Source: Petaurus breviceps papuanus (Eukaryota > Chordata > Mammalia > Diprotodontia > Petauridae). From it: 64,000 nt of DNA. Location of the stretch: contig JAMXIF010000051.1 of NCBI GenBank assembly GCA_028583685.1, forward strand, positions 43,404,898 to 43,468,897, read 5' to 3'. Position 1 is the stretch's first letter; the number at the start of each line of letters is the position of its first letter. The translations under genes and the position numbers were made by a program. Below the pieces are notes generated by a model. It saw only the letters and a program-made list of their open reading frames with translations, did not search any database and had not been told where the DNA came from. Of the stretch, positions 10,914-21,700 are shown one piece after another.

Positions 10914-11148
10914 AATTGGTGTGCCAGGCATGGAATCAGGAAGATTCTTCTGATTCTTCTGGAGTTCAAATTGGGCCTCAGACAATGACTAGCTGTGGAC
11001 AAGTCACTTAACCCTGTTTGCCTCAGTTTCCTCTTCTGTAAAAATAAGTTATACAAGGAAATGGTGAACCACTTCAGTATCTCTGCCAAGAAAAGGTCAA
11101 ATGAGGTTACAAAGTGTTGGGCATGGCTGAAATGAGTGAACAACAAAG
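10914..11148 (+). mobile_element. RTE-tailed SINE inside L2
   Basis: tRNA-like head and 'gacaagtcacttaaccctgt', then the BovB/RTE-type tail ('ggtgaaccacttcagtatct', 'ctgccaagaaaa'), ending 'gaacaacaaa'. Contains a TTCTGATTCTTCTG duplication at ~10,948. Confidence 0.75.
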
Positions 11149-11224
11149 AGAATGGAGTGTGTGCCCATAGGAGACTAGTGGAAGATGAGACTAGGCATAG
11201 TCCAGAGCCTAATTAGAAGTAGGC

Positions 11225-11342
11225 TATAAATATATATGTGTGTTTGTATGCATGTATGCACACATATGTATGCACTCACATGTGTATATGTGTGTATATA
11301 TACATATATATTGCTCAGAACCCTCAATAACTCCCCATTTCT

Positions 11343-11374
<32 letters not shown>

Positions 11375-11376
11375 CT
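11225..11376 (+). repeat. TA/TG microsatellite enclosing an inverted copy of flanking DNA
   Basis: TATATG/TGTATG units at 11,225-11,310 and (TA)n at 11,344-11,376. Between them, 11,311-11,346 is a near-complementary copy of 11,443-11,478. Confidence 0.8.
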
Positions 11377-11395
11377 CCTGTCTCTCATATAAATA

Positions 11396-11478
11396 TTGCT
11401 CAGAAACCTTCAACAGTTCCCTATTTCTTATCTCCTCAAAGGATAAGAAATGGGGAGCTGTTGAGGGTTTCTGAGCAA
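11396..11478. repeat. 37-bp inverted repeat with 9-nt loop
   Basis: Arms 11,396-11,432 and 11,442-11,478 differ from perfect complementarity at three positions, all T opposite G on this strand. An RNA copy of the + strand could therefore pair along the whole arm (34 Watson-Crick, 3 G·U). The right arm is L2-derived; the left arm is an inverted duplicate of it. Confidence 0.85.
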
Positions 11479-11690
11479 GGGGGTGATATGATTCCACAGA
11501 ACTACAGGAAAATCAATTGAGTACCTCTGAAGAGTAGATTGAGAAGGGAAAAGACTTTTGGCAGGGAATTTGGTTCAGGCATCATTTCAGTAGTACAAGC
11601 ACGAGATAAGACCCTGAATTAGGGTACTAGGTAGTAGGAATGTCTAGGAAGGAACAGATGTGAAAGATATTTTAAAGGATCGTTAGTCCT

Positions 11691-12545
11691 GGGCTTATTT
11701 TAAAATTCAAAGATCTCTACCATCTACCGCATATATGAGTCATGAAGTCATCATCTTCATTAGGGAAGAGACTGGCAGTGGGGGTGTGCGACAGGGGGAC
11801 ACCTATATTGCAGTTGGAAAGTCTAGGTGTATTTTTAGCTGCGTTAAGCTAGTCTTCTGCAGCTTTGCACGCTGATGCAATTCCAACATAAAACATAATC
11901 CATAATATTCCAGAGGAACAAATCCAATTCTTAGTCATATAAATTTTCATATAAGTCCATCACAATTCATTCCAAAAACATCTCATTCTCTTTGAAAGCT
12001 GAAACTGGAACAAGGGGTAAAAGAAAGTCATTTAAAACGACTCTGGAATTTCCAGAGATGCTAAATCTAACTTGCCTCAGTACAGGACCAATCCCCCAAA
12101 CATTAAATCAGAGGCAAAGTACTGCACCCTTGAAAAGATATATTCCACAAAAGTTTATCATGGTATATTAAAGTCCAATGTGAATTATTACTGACCAGAT
12201 CTGGAACTGATGTTTCCCTTTGATTGCCCTAGCTAGACCGCAGTAAGTATTTTCCAATGAGATATATATTTTCCCCCTTTTCATCTGCCTTTTGCTATTT
12301 ACAATAGAGTGAAGAATAATAGCCAAGAAAAGGCTATACAGGGTTTGAGCAAAGGGCAGATTCCACTCCCCTGGACCCCAAACAGTATTTCTGAAACCCT
12401 AGAAATTCTTGAGCTATGAGAGCAGAGTAACGTCCTATAGGAAAAATCTAATGAAATTGTCCAGAGTGCCCCTTTAATAAGCTGGAGAACATCCAGGCAG
12501 TGTTGTTTAGAATAGCGAAGGGCCTTGAGACCAGGCCATATGGGG
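11691..12545. other. Unassigned sequence
   Basis: No repeat or exon recognised. A GGCAGTGGGGGTGTGCGACA segment near 11,774 is locally GC-rich. Confidence 0.4.
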
Positions 12546-12547
12546 AC

Positions 12548-12705
12548 TGATTGAAAAATATATATAACAAGCACTTATTATGTTCCAAGGCTCTGGGGAT
12601 ACAAATACAAAGGCAAAGAAAATCCCTATTAAGGCTCTTACATTCTAACAGGAGACAACACACAAAGGGGACTGGTGATCAGGGAAGGTACAGGGAGAGT
12701 TACAG
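12548..12705 (-). mobile_element. L2 LINE 3' end
   Basis: 'caagcacttattatgttcca', 'ctctggggatacaaatacaa', 'ggctcttacattctaacagg', 'gatcagggaaggt'. Borders directly on the L1 5' end. Confidence 0.75.
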
Positions 12706-12710
12706 GGAGT

Positions 12711-14165
12711 GTAACCAAGATGGCAGAACAGAAGGAAGTAACACGACTTCTTCTCCACCCCAACCCCTAATCTCATATACTGTGCCAAGTAAGAGCTAGG
12801 AAAAAATAAAGGAGATTATTGGGAAATCCAAACACAAAAGAACATGAGACACTTTTCCAGTCCAAACAGCAAGAACAAGAGTGACTTAGGATGGGTCCTA
12901 GGCAAGGAGTAGTGGCAGATCTTGCAGGGACAGGGCCTGATTCTGTAAAGGGCTACAAAAGGAGTCAGCCTCCAGCAATGGCTCTGCCCCCAGAGCTGCG
13001 TGTCTGACACAACACGGATTTAGAAGGGGATCTGTAGGGCTGGCCTTTTGTTCTGTTTAAGGACAAGAAGTCGTAGCAGACCTAAATGTCCAGCTTGGAC
13101 CTGGCCTGAGGCGATATACTGGGCGAGAAGTAGGCCTGTGAGCTACGTGGCACTAACCTCAAAGTGAGGTCACAGATTCCACTTCTGGTCGTGTCTGAGA
13201 TATACCATTGAGTGACCAGGCCAGGGAGCTCAGGTGAGAGTGGGAGGGAGCTTTGGGGGTGGGGAGAGGAGTACTCCTGTGCACCTGTTGATCTTAACTT
13301 AAGGAACCTCCCAACTAGCTTATGAGGATTAGGACCAGTGACAATGACCCAAAGTCGAACCAGGGACTAGCCTAACAGTCATGCTGCTGAGACACAAACT
13401 GTGGTTAGGATATTGCATAGCTCAGGTCAATAGGGCTGATTACAACAGTCTGAATACAATTTAACCCTATATAAGATTGTTTAGGATAGATGCACTGATA
13501 ACTTATAGATCCTTAGTCTGAGATCTTTTAAAAACATAGCACTCAATACCCTGAGAAAGCCTCAAAAAATGCTAGAATTTATAGAACAGAAAAAAGCAAG
13601 GCCTCAACATTCATTTCAGAAGCTCATAGGGCATGTTCCTAACACAAAATTACAATTCAGAAAATAGGGCTAAATGAATGAGCAAAGAAAAGTAAATTAG
13701 TAAATCCCAGCATAAAATGCTATTATGGTGCCAGGTACCCCAAAGATAGAAACCATGAGATAGAAAGTAACTCCAAAATTTACAAAGTATCAAAGAAAAA
13801 CCAAGGTTGGTCACAAATTCAACTAGAATTTTGTGAAGACATAAAACAGGAGTTGTTTTCGAGAAAGAAAATAATATCATAAATGAAATGAGAGTATTAG
13901 AGGAAAGGACTAGAAAAGTGAGAACATCCAAGAAAAAAATCATCTAAGCAGAATTAAAAGTTTAACACAAGAAGCATAAAACTTCATGTCAGTAATAGAC
14001 TCCTTGAAAATTAGAACAGAACAAACAGAAATTAATGACTCCATGAGGCAAGAAATATTAAAACAAAGGCAAAAGACTGAAAAATAGGAGAAATGTAAAT
14101 ATCTCTTATAAAAATACAATAAACCTGGGAAACAAATTAAAGAGAATAATTTAAGAATAAATGAA
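12711..14165 (+). mobile_element. L1 LINE fragment retaining its 5' end (5' UTR and start of ORF1)
   Basis: Begins with CCAAGATGGC at 12,715-12,724, the YY1-type box typical of an L1 5' end. About 1 kb of GC-richer 5' UTR follows, then an A-rich purine strand with remnants of ORF1. Readable pieces include NEMRVLEERTRK, a coiled-coil style segment, and IKENNLRI at ~14,140-14,160, matching the conserved RRNNIRI-like start of the L1 ORF1p RNA-binding domain. Several stops and frame changes show it is long dead. Everything after early ORF1 is missing. Confidence 0.72.
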
Positions 14166-14166
14166 C

Positions 14167-14465
14167 AAAAGCCTTTGGTTAAAGGTACTGGAGATGTTTA
14201 ACCTGGAGAAGGGAAGATGTAGGGCAAGACAGTATGGAAATGATACTTCTTCAAGTATGTGAAGCGTTATCGTACAGTCTTAGAGTTGTTCAGTTTGGCC
14301 ACAGAGGACATAACCAGGAGAAAGAGGTGGAAGATTTCAGAGGCAGATTTCAGCTTGATATCAGGGAAAACTTTGTAACAAGGAGAGTCTGTGGAATGAT
14401 TGATATAAGTCAGACGCCTAGACAATCACTTGATAGGTTTAAAAAATCTTTCTGGAATAACAGCT
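14167..14465 (+). mobile_element. L3/CR1-clade LINE remnant, C-terminal end of ORF2
   Basis: Begins in the 'ctggagaagggaagatg' box. Conceptual translation reads VVQFGHRGHN, then GRFQLDIRENFVTRRV, which matches the CR1 C-terminal pattern GRFRLDIRKNFFTERV, followed by a worn SLDRFKKS for SLEVFKRR. At least one frame change separates the pieces. It abuts the L1 fragment without a visible target-site duplication. Confidence 0.78.
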
Positions 14466-15398
14466 GAACTGTCCAGATTCTGAGATGCACATTCTAATTG
14501 TAGTTGGGGCTAGTCCCTTTTTCCTTTGCCAATGACCAGATAACTGAGTTTTGAGGGCTAGCAGTTTTGAATTTAATAGTCAACCAGGAATAGGACTGGG
14601 GAAGATTCCCTCCATCAAGTAGGCAGCCTTATCTTTCATAGATAGCCTACAAAGATATAGGATAATATGAGACAACTAGGAAGCTCTCTCTGACTCTGAA
14701 AGCTGACTGGTTCTTACTCCCCTGAGTTAATTTGGATGAGCATTTAATCACATTAGTAAAAGTGTAATAGAACAGAAGGATTAATGAGAGTCAGCATCAA
14801 GCCTCACTTACCTATATAAAAACCTTCAATCTCCCAATCCTAGCCACATTATGCTATCAAACCATGCCCCATCCTGTCCTTCCTACAGGAATGGGAGAAG
14901 GTAAGTATAATTATAACTCATTTGTCTCCTTAATTCAGAAAATATGATAAGTGTAGTCTGGTCCCAAAGACTTTATTTCTTTTTCTACTTCTTAGAGCAT
15001 CTCACTGCATTAACAAACCGTATTTGGATCTGGCTAATGCCTCAAAGGGGCTTCTTGGTCTTCTTGTGCCTTAGCCCAAGTGAAAGACTAAAGGGCATGG
15101 GTGTATGAGCTCTGTCTCTCTCCTAGCACTTTACTTTCAAAAGTCCCTGGGCTCCTTTGGCAGATAACATACCTTTTCTCTTCCTGTCCCCTACTCTAAC
15201 CCCCAACTAGGAAAATGAAATGTGTGGCACCACCTCAAGACCACCGGACAGCGCTGTTATGTCTTCAATGAAGAGGTCTGGCAACTGGAACTAGGATTCT
15301 GTGTTTTCCTGAAGCAGTGTTCCAAAGGGACCTCCTGTGCTTTCCATTAGGCAGAGGTTGAATGACCACATGTCAGCAAGTTTACAGAGACAATTCAG
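14466..15398. other. Unassigned sequence
   Basis: Mostly unique-looking; no exon or repeat family recognised. Confidence 0.4.
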
Positions 15399-15399
15399 G

Positions 15400-15475
15400 G
15401 TCACATTCAGGTTGATGGAATTTACAGGTGCCTTCCAATTTGGAGCTATGTGATTGTGATTCTGTGACTTGTGAA
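15400..15475 (+). mobile_element. L3/MIR3-type tail fragment
   Basis: 'aggtgccttccaatttggag' followed by 'atgtgattgtgattctgtga', the L3 terminal pattern. Confidence 0.5.
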
Positions 15476-15479
15476 GAAT

Positions 15480-15625
15480 AAAATAAGAGAAAACTAGACA
15501 AAATCACAAGACTTGGGTTCAAGTCCAGATTTTTCCACTTTCTACCTGTGTGACCTGGGCACACAACCTCTCTGCGCCTCAGTTTCCTCATCTGTAAAAT
15601 AAGAGGATTAGTACTGAGCACAGGC
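15480..15625 (+). mobile_element. MIR-family SINE
   Basis: 'gacttgggttcaagtccaga', 'gtgtgacctgggcacacaac', 'cctcagtttcctcatctgta'. The reverse frame of this copy gives a meaningless 84-codon open frame. Confidence 0.78.
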
Positions 15626-16148
15626 TGGATCATCAATTTTGTAAATAACCCATGAAAAGGTTATGAGACATTCCTCCTTAGAGAATCTGGCATTGATCAC
15701 TCCAAACAACTGAGAATCAAATCAAAGCTAGCTTATACTTAGGCAAGGACTGTTTTTAAATTACTTGATCAACACTTACTAGACTCAACTTTAGATTTAA
15801 CTTGGCCCAGGTGGTCGTTGCACGACCTCTATAAATAATGATTGAATTTGATTCAATAAATATGCACCATGCAAACAGGGACAGGGACATCCACAAGAGG
15901 GTGGGAAGATCCCCACGAAAGGCCTGCCATTGGTCCTGCCTTCTTGTATCTGTACAACAGAGCAGTCATCCACAAAGGCAAATGAAAGAGGCTGAGGTCA
16001 CCCAGCATGCAACAGAGACAACAAAGTACAAGGTTTCTGCATGGCCACATGACAAATGAAGGCCTCCCCAGAAACAAGGGTGGCACACATGGCTTAGGCA
16101 TGTTATCATGCAAAGACAAGAGAAGTGAGTCATGGAACAATAGCAAAA
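15626..16148. other. Unassigned sequence
   Basis: Overlapping open frames occur on both strands at 15,838-16,243, but neither shows a domain, splice signals or recognisable similarity. Confidence 0.4.
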
Positions 16149-16149
16149 G

Positions 16150-16245
16150 CTCACACTTTCCACACATAAACTCATTTGGGGCTCACAACAACCCTGTTAT
16201 TACAGATCTCGCTCCCATTTTACAGATGGAAATCATTGATTGAGA
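16150..16245 (-). mobile_element. MIR SINE fragment
   Basis: 'ggggctcacaacaaccctgt' and 'ctcccattttacagatggaa'. Confidence 0.65.
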
Positions 16246-16425
16246 GCTGAAAAGGCTCTCATAGGTCCCTCTAATTATAACCCTGTAATTATAGACCAAC
16301 CCTCTAATCATAAAATAGAAAACTGAAGGACAGAGTAGTAGTTTGCTCAAGGTGATAGTTAGGAGAGGTTAGATTTGAACCCACGTTTTCTAGCACTATT
16401 TCTACTGCTCCAAACTACTCTCAGA
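16246..16425 (-). mobile_element. MIR3 SINE
   Basis: 'aggctctcataggtccctct', 'aaaatagaaaactgaaggac', 'gtagtttgctcaaggtgata', 'tagatttgaacccacgtttt'. Includes a local duplication of CCCTCTAATTATAA-like units. Confidence 0.65.
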
Positions 16426-16459
16426 AGTTAAGATGGGGCCAGGTTAAACACTTACCAGA

Positions 16460-16650
16460 GATCAAATAGGAAGAAAGGAGGAGAACGAGAACTCGAACCC
16501 AGGTCCTGTGCCTTCAAATCCCACCCTATTTCCAATATACCAAACTCCTCGCCATGGTCATAGAGCGAGTATATGGCAGAGACATGATTTGAACCCAGGC
16601 CATCTTGATTCCAAGTTCAAGAGTCTATCCTCTCTGCCACACTGTAAGGA
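16460..16650 (-). mobile_element. Two head regions of MIR-family SINEs in tandem
   Basis: 'gaactcgaacccaggtcctg' at ~16,490 and again 'atgatttgaacccaggccat' at ~16,586, the second followed by 'ctatcctctctgccacactg'. Either two insertions or a local duplication. Confidence 0.6.
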
Positions 16651-17214
16651 TAACAGACAACAGATGCACCTCCTCACTCACAGATTAGATCCCACAGGAC
16701 CACAAATAGCCAACCAGGGGGCCAAAAACTCAGTGGGATGCGCCAATAATCTGGTTTTTTAGACAGAAATAGAAATGCCTGTCAGCACCAGGCTAAGAAG
16801 TGTTGGCAGACCCTCACGGTACTCTGTAGGTGGGGCTGACTTCAAAAGCCACCACTTCCAATATTCAGTCAGCATTCAAAGCATCACTCTGGCTTTAGCT
16901 CTGCAGAACATAAGTAAGACCCTCTGAATTTGTGTGTTTTGTTGACCTGGTCCTTTTAATCACTTATGCCTTCTGTTACTATTTGCTCAGCACACCATTG
17001 ATGTTCCTTTCATTTTCTCATCCCTAAGGTGCTAGTCAAATTTCTAGACTGTTGGCCTCAGATCTGAACTTGATGAAGGCTCCCAGTCTGCCCTTACGCC
17101 ATACATCTTCCCCTAGATTTTCTTTCCCCTCCCACTAATATGCATAAATGCAAGCATAAGTGTTAATTTCTGGTATTCCATCACCCATCACTGTCTCGGC
17201 TGCCCCTTTGATTC
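16651..17214. other. Unassigned sequence
   Basis: No family recognised; becomes pyrimidine-rich toward the L2 copy. Confidence 0.4.
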
Positions 17215-17985
17215 TTTCTTCTGCTTCACTCCTCTCCCCCATGATCCAGTCCTTTTCTAGGGCTTATTGATTCCACCATCACATCATCTGTCCCCTTCCG
17301 TCCACTCCGAAGGCCACCCACCACCCTAGTCCAAGCCCTCATCACCCCTTGCCTTTTGCAAAAGTCTACTGAACACTCTCCCTGACTTCAGACTCTCCTC
17401 TCTGATCAACCCACTTTACCTGACTGACAAATTCATTTTCCTAAAGCCCAGTTATGAACCTGTTCAAGAAACTTCAGTGTCTCCAATAGCCTCTGGCATA
17501 AAATGCAGACTTCTCTATTTGGCACTTAAAACTCTTCACATTCTGGCTTCTGCCTGTCTTTACAGTATTTTTTCTTCACATCTCTCTCCCTTATGCAGTT
17601 TATATTCCAGCCATACTGGCATATATGGCATTCCCTATACATATTACATCTCCTGCTCCTGTATCCTTGCTCAGGATGTATGTGATGCCTGGAACATGCA
17701 TGCCATCCTCAGATTTGCCTCTTAGAATCCCTAACTCCCTTCAAGGCTCAGCTCAGATGTCACTGCCATCTTGGGGATTTTTTTTATGAGCCCCCTCCCA
17801 GTTGTCAGCATGCTGCCAAATTACTTTATATGTTCTTATCTATGTTCATACAGCATTATACTACCACCACCATCATTGCCACCCCCAAGAGACTAGAAGC
17901 CCCTTTAGGGCGATGCCAATTTCATCTTTGCCTTTCTAGCCCCAGAACCTTGCATACTTTCTCACTGGGCTTTGTGCAACCAAGT
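17215..17985 (+). mobile_element. Long L2 LINE 3' region
   Basis: Sense modules in order: 'ccctagtccaagccctcatc', 'ttcctaaagcccagttatga', 'tcaagaaacttcagtgtctc', 'tcaaggctcagctcagatgt', 'ccccaagagactagaagccc', 'ccccagaaccttgcatac'. Confidence 0.82.
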
Positions 17986-17999
17986 GCTGAATTTACCAT

Positions 18000-18170
18000 C
18001 AGAGGTCCTAGACTCAAATAAATCCTGGCTCTGTCACTAATTATCTGTGCAATCTTGGATGACACACGTAACTTGCGTGGGTCCCAGTTTCACCAACTGT
18101 AAAACAAGACACTTAGACAAGATGAACTTAGTGGTCCATTTCATCTCTATATGTGCCATCCTTGATCCAA
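18000..18170 (+). mobile_element. MIR3/THER2 SINE
   Basis: 'aatcctggctctgtcactaa', 'tgtgcaatcttggatgacac', then the L3 tail 'agacaagatgaacttagtgg'. Confidence 0.68.
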
Positions 18171-18309
18171 TGACATGTGATTTCATCAATGTGAGGAACT
18201 CCTGTTCAGAAAACTTCCTCCACTGAGAGAGATCAGCAACTCATTTGTCTTAGAGTATTTCCTGGGACACTGGGAGTTTCAATGACTTGTCCATGGTCAC
18301 ACAGAGAAG

Positions 18310-18955
18310 TCAAGTCAAAGGCTATTCATTAAGAGCACACTATGTTCCAGGTGCTATACTGAATTCTTGGGAAAACAAAGAATTGCAAAGCTAGTCCTTG
18401 TCCTCAAGGGACTCTCATTCTAATAAAAGAGATAGTATGCAAATGACAATTTACAAATGAACTATACACAGGATGAAATGAGGGTAGCCTCAGAGGGAAA
18501 GTCCCAAGGCTAAGAAGAGTTGAGAAAGGTTACCTGCAAAAGGTAGAGCTTTAGCTGAGAGTTAAAGCCCAGCAGGGAAGGTAGAAGGTAAAGATGAGGA
18601 GGGAGAGTAGTCCAGGATTGGCGGAGAGTCATTCATGAAATTGTGAATACCTTGTGTAAGAATATTTGATCCTGGGAGCAATAGGGAGCCACTGGATTTT
18701 ACTGAATGGGGGTGGGAAGGAGGGAACCTGGTCAAACCTGTGTTTTGGAAGATCACTTTGACAGTTGAGTGGAGGGTGGACTGGAAAAAGAGATGTTAGG
18801 CAAGGACGCCAATCAGCAGACTATCACAATAGTCCAGGAGCAAAGGGATAAGAGCCTGCACCAGATTGGAAGCAAGGACAAAGGAAAGAAGAAAATCTAT
18901 GCAGAAGAGAGTATGGAGGTAGAATTGACAGCATTACAAGATTTAGCAAGGATGG
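18310..18955 (-). mobile_element. Long L2 LINE 3' region
   Basis: Antisense modules: 'acactatgttccaggtgcta', 'ccttgtcctcaagggactct', 'gggagccactggattttact', 'ggaagatcactttgacagtt', 'atcacaatagtccaggagca'. Runs straight into the purine microsatellite. Confidence 0.82.
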
Positions 18956-19011
18956 AGAGAGACAGAGAGAGAGACAGAAAGAGAGGGAAAGAGACAGAGA
19001 GAGAGAGAGAC

Positions 19012-19054
<43 letters not shown>

Positions 19055-19095
19055 GACAGAGAGACAGAGACAGAGATAGAGACAGAGAGACAGAC

Positions 19096-19126
<31 letters not shown>

Positions 19127-19172
19127 CAGAGACAGAGAAAGACAGAGAGGAAAAGAGAGAGAGAGAGGAGTA
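18955..19172 (+). repeat. AGAGAC/AGAC/AG polypurine microsatellite
   Basis: About 215 bp in which the only pyrimidine is C in GACA units. It grew from 'gatggagagagacagagaga' at the edge of the L2 copy. Confidence 0.93.
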
Positions 19173-19249
19173 AAGGATAACACTTAGGAGAAGTCTCATC
19201 CAGATCTTCCTAAATCCACATCCAACTTCCCCCTATCTACTATGTCAGA

Positions 19250-19312
19250 TTATACTTCACTTTCTACATAGTAAACACTTGTTGAATAGGATTGAATTGA
19301 ATTGAATTGAAT
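19250..19312 (+). mobile_element. L2 LINE extreme 3' end with (TTGAA)n
   Basis: 'acatagtaaacacttgttga' then four near-identical TTGAA pentamers at 19,289-19,311, consistent with the short terminal repeat of L2. Confidence 0.65.
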
Positions 19313-20118
19313 CTGTGTCCTCATCACAAGGAACAATAAGAGGACTGAACAAGAGAAATGAACAATCTTTGTCCTCTCTCTACTATGCTAACCATTCCAG
19401 TGAAATGGAAAATTTCAGTCCCAAACCTGGATATTTTGCATGCACAACTCCACAATTTGCAAACATTCAGCTTTGGGTCTCAAGTTTTCCACATCCCATA
19501 TAGACACTCTCAGTCTTGATCTGTCCTAAGGACTTAGAGAAGGCAGTATGTTTTTATACAACAGGGAAAACTCAGACAGAAACACTTGGGAAGAATGTCT
19601 ATTTAGCAAGGTAACTTTTTTCCCCCTCAATATAATTCAGAAATTAGAAAGGTAAATAGATCTTTATTCTTTTCTGTTTTGATTCTTGCTCAAAAATATG
19701 TTTCTGTTATCACTTCAAATATTTAAATGACTTCCAAATCATTCAACTACTAAAGAAACATGAGCAAAGTTTATTTTTTTTTAACAGAGAAACCTGTGTA
19801 AAGCAAAGCAAAGGGGGAGATAGATCTTCAGGAAGGAAAATTAGAATTTTTCCATATTCTCTCACTCTTAGGACATCTAAAAATCATCTTCTAGCACAAA
19901 TCAATATTATGAAAAGGTATACCTTCCCCCTCTATGATGACAGCTAGAGAAAGTGAAGAATGGAGGTGTAAGTGATATTCTTAAGATTGAATTACAACTC
20001 CATTTTCATTGTTCTGTTTGTATCATTCTTCCTCTAATCTTCCCCCATGTCTTCTTTCGGCATCTTTTGGTGCTGGCTTTAGTTTCCTTGTTTGCAAAAT
20101 TTGTAAAATTGGGTCCCT
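19313..20118. other. Unassigned AT-rich sequence
   Basis: No exon found. A short MIR3-like end ('tagtttccttgtttgcaaaa') lies at 20,079-20,110. Confidence 0.4.
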
Positions 20119-20119
20119 G

Positions 20120-20340
20120 GAAGTTCTAAATGATAGAGTGCATAGCATAGGCAAATGACTTGCTTGTATTACAGTGAGGAAGACAAGGCTTCAGATCCCA
20201 CCTCAGATAAATCCTAGCTGTGTGATTTCCTCTCCCCAGCCCCCAACAAACACAAATTTTCTGAGCCTCAGTTTCTTCAACTGAAAAATGGTGATAATAA
20301 TATCAATATTTCATTTATGAGCTACTACAATGGATCTGTG
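20120..20340 (+). mobile_element. MIR SINE
   Basis: 'gcttcagatcccacctcaga', 'tgagcctcagtttcttcaac', 'gtgataataatatcaata'. Confidence 0.65.
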
Positions 20341-20559
20341 ATCTTACAGGCTAGCCAATTCTGCAATGATGGAGATTGCCTCAGAAGCTCACAAGTGCTT
20401 GTGCCCAACATCCTGAAGACCTTCTTCAATTTCTCCTAACATTGACAGGGTACCAATGGAACTGTTTGCCTGTCAGCCTTCATTATTGCCATGTGACCAC
20501 AATCTTTTCCTCTTATCGTGTAGTTCCTTGATAATGTCTTTTCCTGCTGTTTTTATTAT

Positions 20560-20640
20560 TTAGAGATAATAAGAAAACATACGTAAAGCCCTTTACAACC
20601 CTTAAGAGGCTATATAAACATGATCTATTGCTATCAATAA
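20560..20640 (+). mobile_element. MIR tail fragment
   Basis: 'cgtaaagccctttacaaccc' followed by 'tgatctattgctatcaat'. Confidence 0.5.
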
Positions 20641-20649
20641 ATCTATGAT

Positions 20650-20735
20650 TTTGCTATGTTACTTTGTATTCCCAGAGCTTAGTTTAGTGCCTGGCACACA
20701 GTAAGCATTTCATACATGCTTACTGACCACTGAGA
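20650..20735 (+). mobile_element. L2 LINE extreme 3' end
   Basis: 'tgtattcccagagcttagtt', 'gtgcctggcacacagtaagc', 'catgcttactgacc'. Confidence 0.72.
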
Positions 20736-20889
20736 AAGTTCAAAGGTCAGAATTGGAAGGGTGCAAAAGGACCCTAAAGGAGGAATTGTTTCAGATTGAC
20801 TGATGGTGGTTACCATTTAATTTACTGGTATCAGGAGGATGAACTAGTTCCCAGTACAGAGAGAGGGAATAAATTCCTCTTTCTCCCAA

Positions 20890-20975
20890 GTGCCATCGCT
20901 CAATCAATCCATCAACAAATATTTATTGAGACCCTCCTGTTAGCCTGGCACTGGAAGAGGTGCTCTCATTTGGTT
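20890..20975 (-). mobile_element. L2 LINE terminal fragment
   Basis: 'caatcaatccatcaacaaat' and 'ttattgagaccctcctgtta'. Confidence 0.68.
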
Positions 20976-21221
20976 CTCCCTTTGGAGACCATAGTTGCCA
21001 AAGAAAATGCTTCCCAGGAAAGTGAATCAACCCCAAATCAGACATCCTGAGCCCCATCTCCAAATGATGTAGCTTCAAAAAAAAAATTCTGGGCTAGCAG
21101 ACACTAAGCCTCCATCTGGTTTTCCTCACAGCCACTAAAGACTGGGAAACTCTTCAACATGACTTCCAAAAGAAGGTTGTGATTTTGCCATAGCCCATTT
21201 GTAACATTTATTCTCTTTCTC

Positions 21222-21700
21222 TTCAATTCAATGCAAATCAGCAAGGATTTATCAAGTACCTACTTTTTCAAGATATCACATTAGGGGGTTAAAGACACAA
21301 GACCAAAAAAAAATAGTCATAGCCTTCAAGAAACTAATATTCTACTAGGGGGGAAAGGGAATCCAATATTTGCACAGATAAAGAATTTCAGAGAGAGAGT
21401 TAATAATGGCTAACAAGAGTGATAGGAAAAGCCTACATAGTGATACTCGAACCTAGCCTTGAATACAGCAAAGAATTCCAAGAGGTGAAGGTCAAAAGAC
21501 CAGAATGTCATGTACCTGGTACAACAAACAGTCCAGGTTGGCTAGAACACAGAGGACATAAGATGGAGGAAGAGGGAGCTATCCTAGAAAGACAGCCTGG
21601 AGTCAAATTGGGAAGGATTCCAAACACCAAAGAGAGGAGTAAGAGGCAAGAAGCAAGTAGTTTCTTGAGCAGGGGAGGGACATGACATTGAGGAATATCT
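21222..21700 (-). mobile_element. L2 LINE 3' region
   Basis: 'aatcagcaaggatttatcaa', 'catagccttcaagaaactaa', 'ccttgaatacagcaaagaat', 'ggaaggattccaaacaccaa', 'tcttgagcaggggagggaca'. Accounts for the 88-codon open frame here. Confidence 0.72.

Larger units (their letters stand above)
10245..11690 (-). mobile_element. Long L2 LINE 3' region, interrupted several times
   Basis: Antisense L2 modules in order: terminal 'caacaaatttgtactaagca' (10,266), 'gaagagctttatagagaagg' (10,497), 'gagggcattccagatggaag' (10,820), 'gagggtttctgagcaagggg' (11,463), 'gaagagtagattgagaaggg' (11,530). Broken by a MIR, an RTE-tailed SINE and a TA microsatellite. Confidence 0.7.

Noticed and set aside
14234-14467. 77-codon open frame as a host gene
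   Set aside because: Matches the CR1/L3 LINE C-terminus and is annotated as that relic.
15838-16243. Overlapping open frames on both strands (73-104 codons)
   Set aside because: Ordinary chance frames in moderately GC-rich DNA; no domain, no splice signals, no similarity recognised.
18769-19173. 134-codon + strand open frame resembling a charged coiled coil
   Set aside because: First half is antisense L2, second half AGAC repeats.
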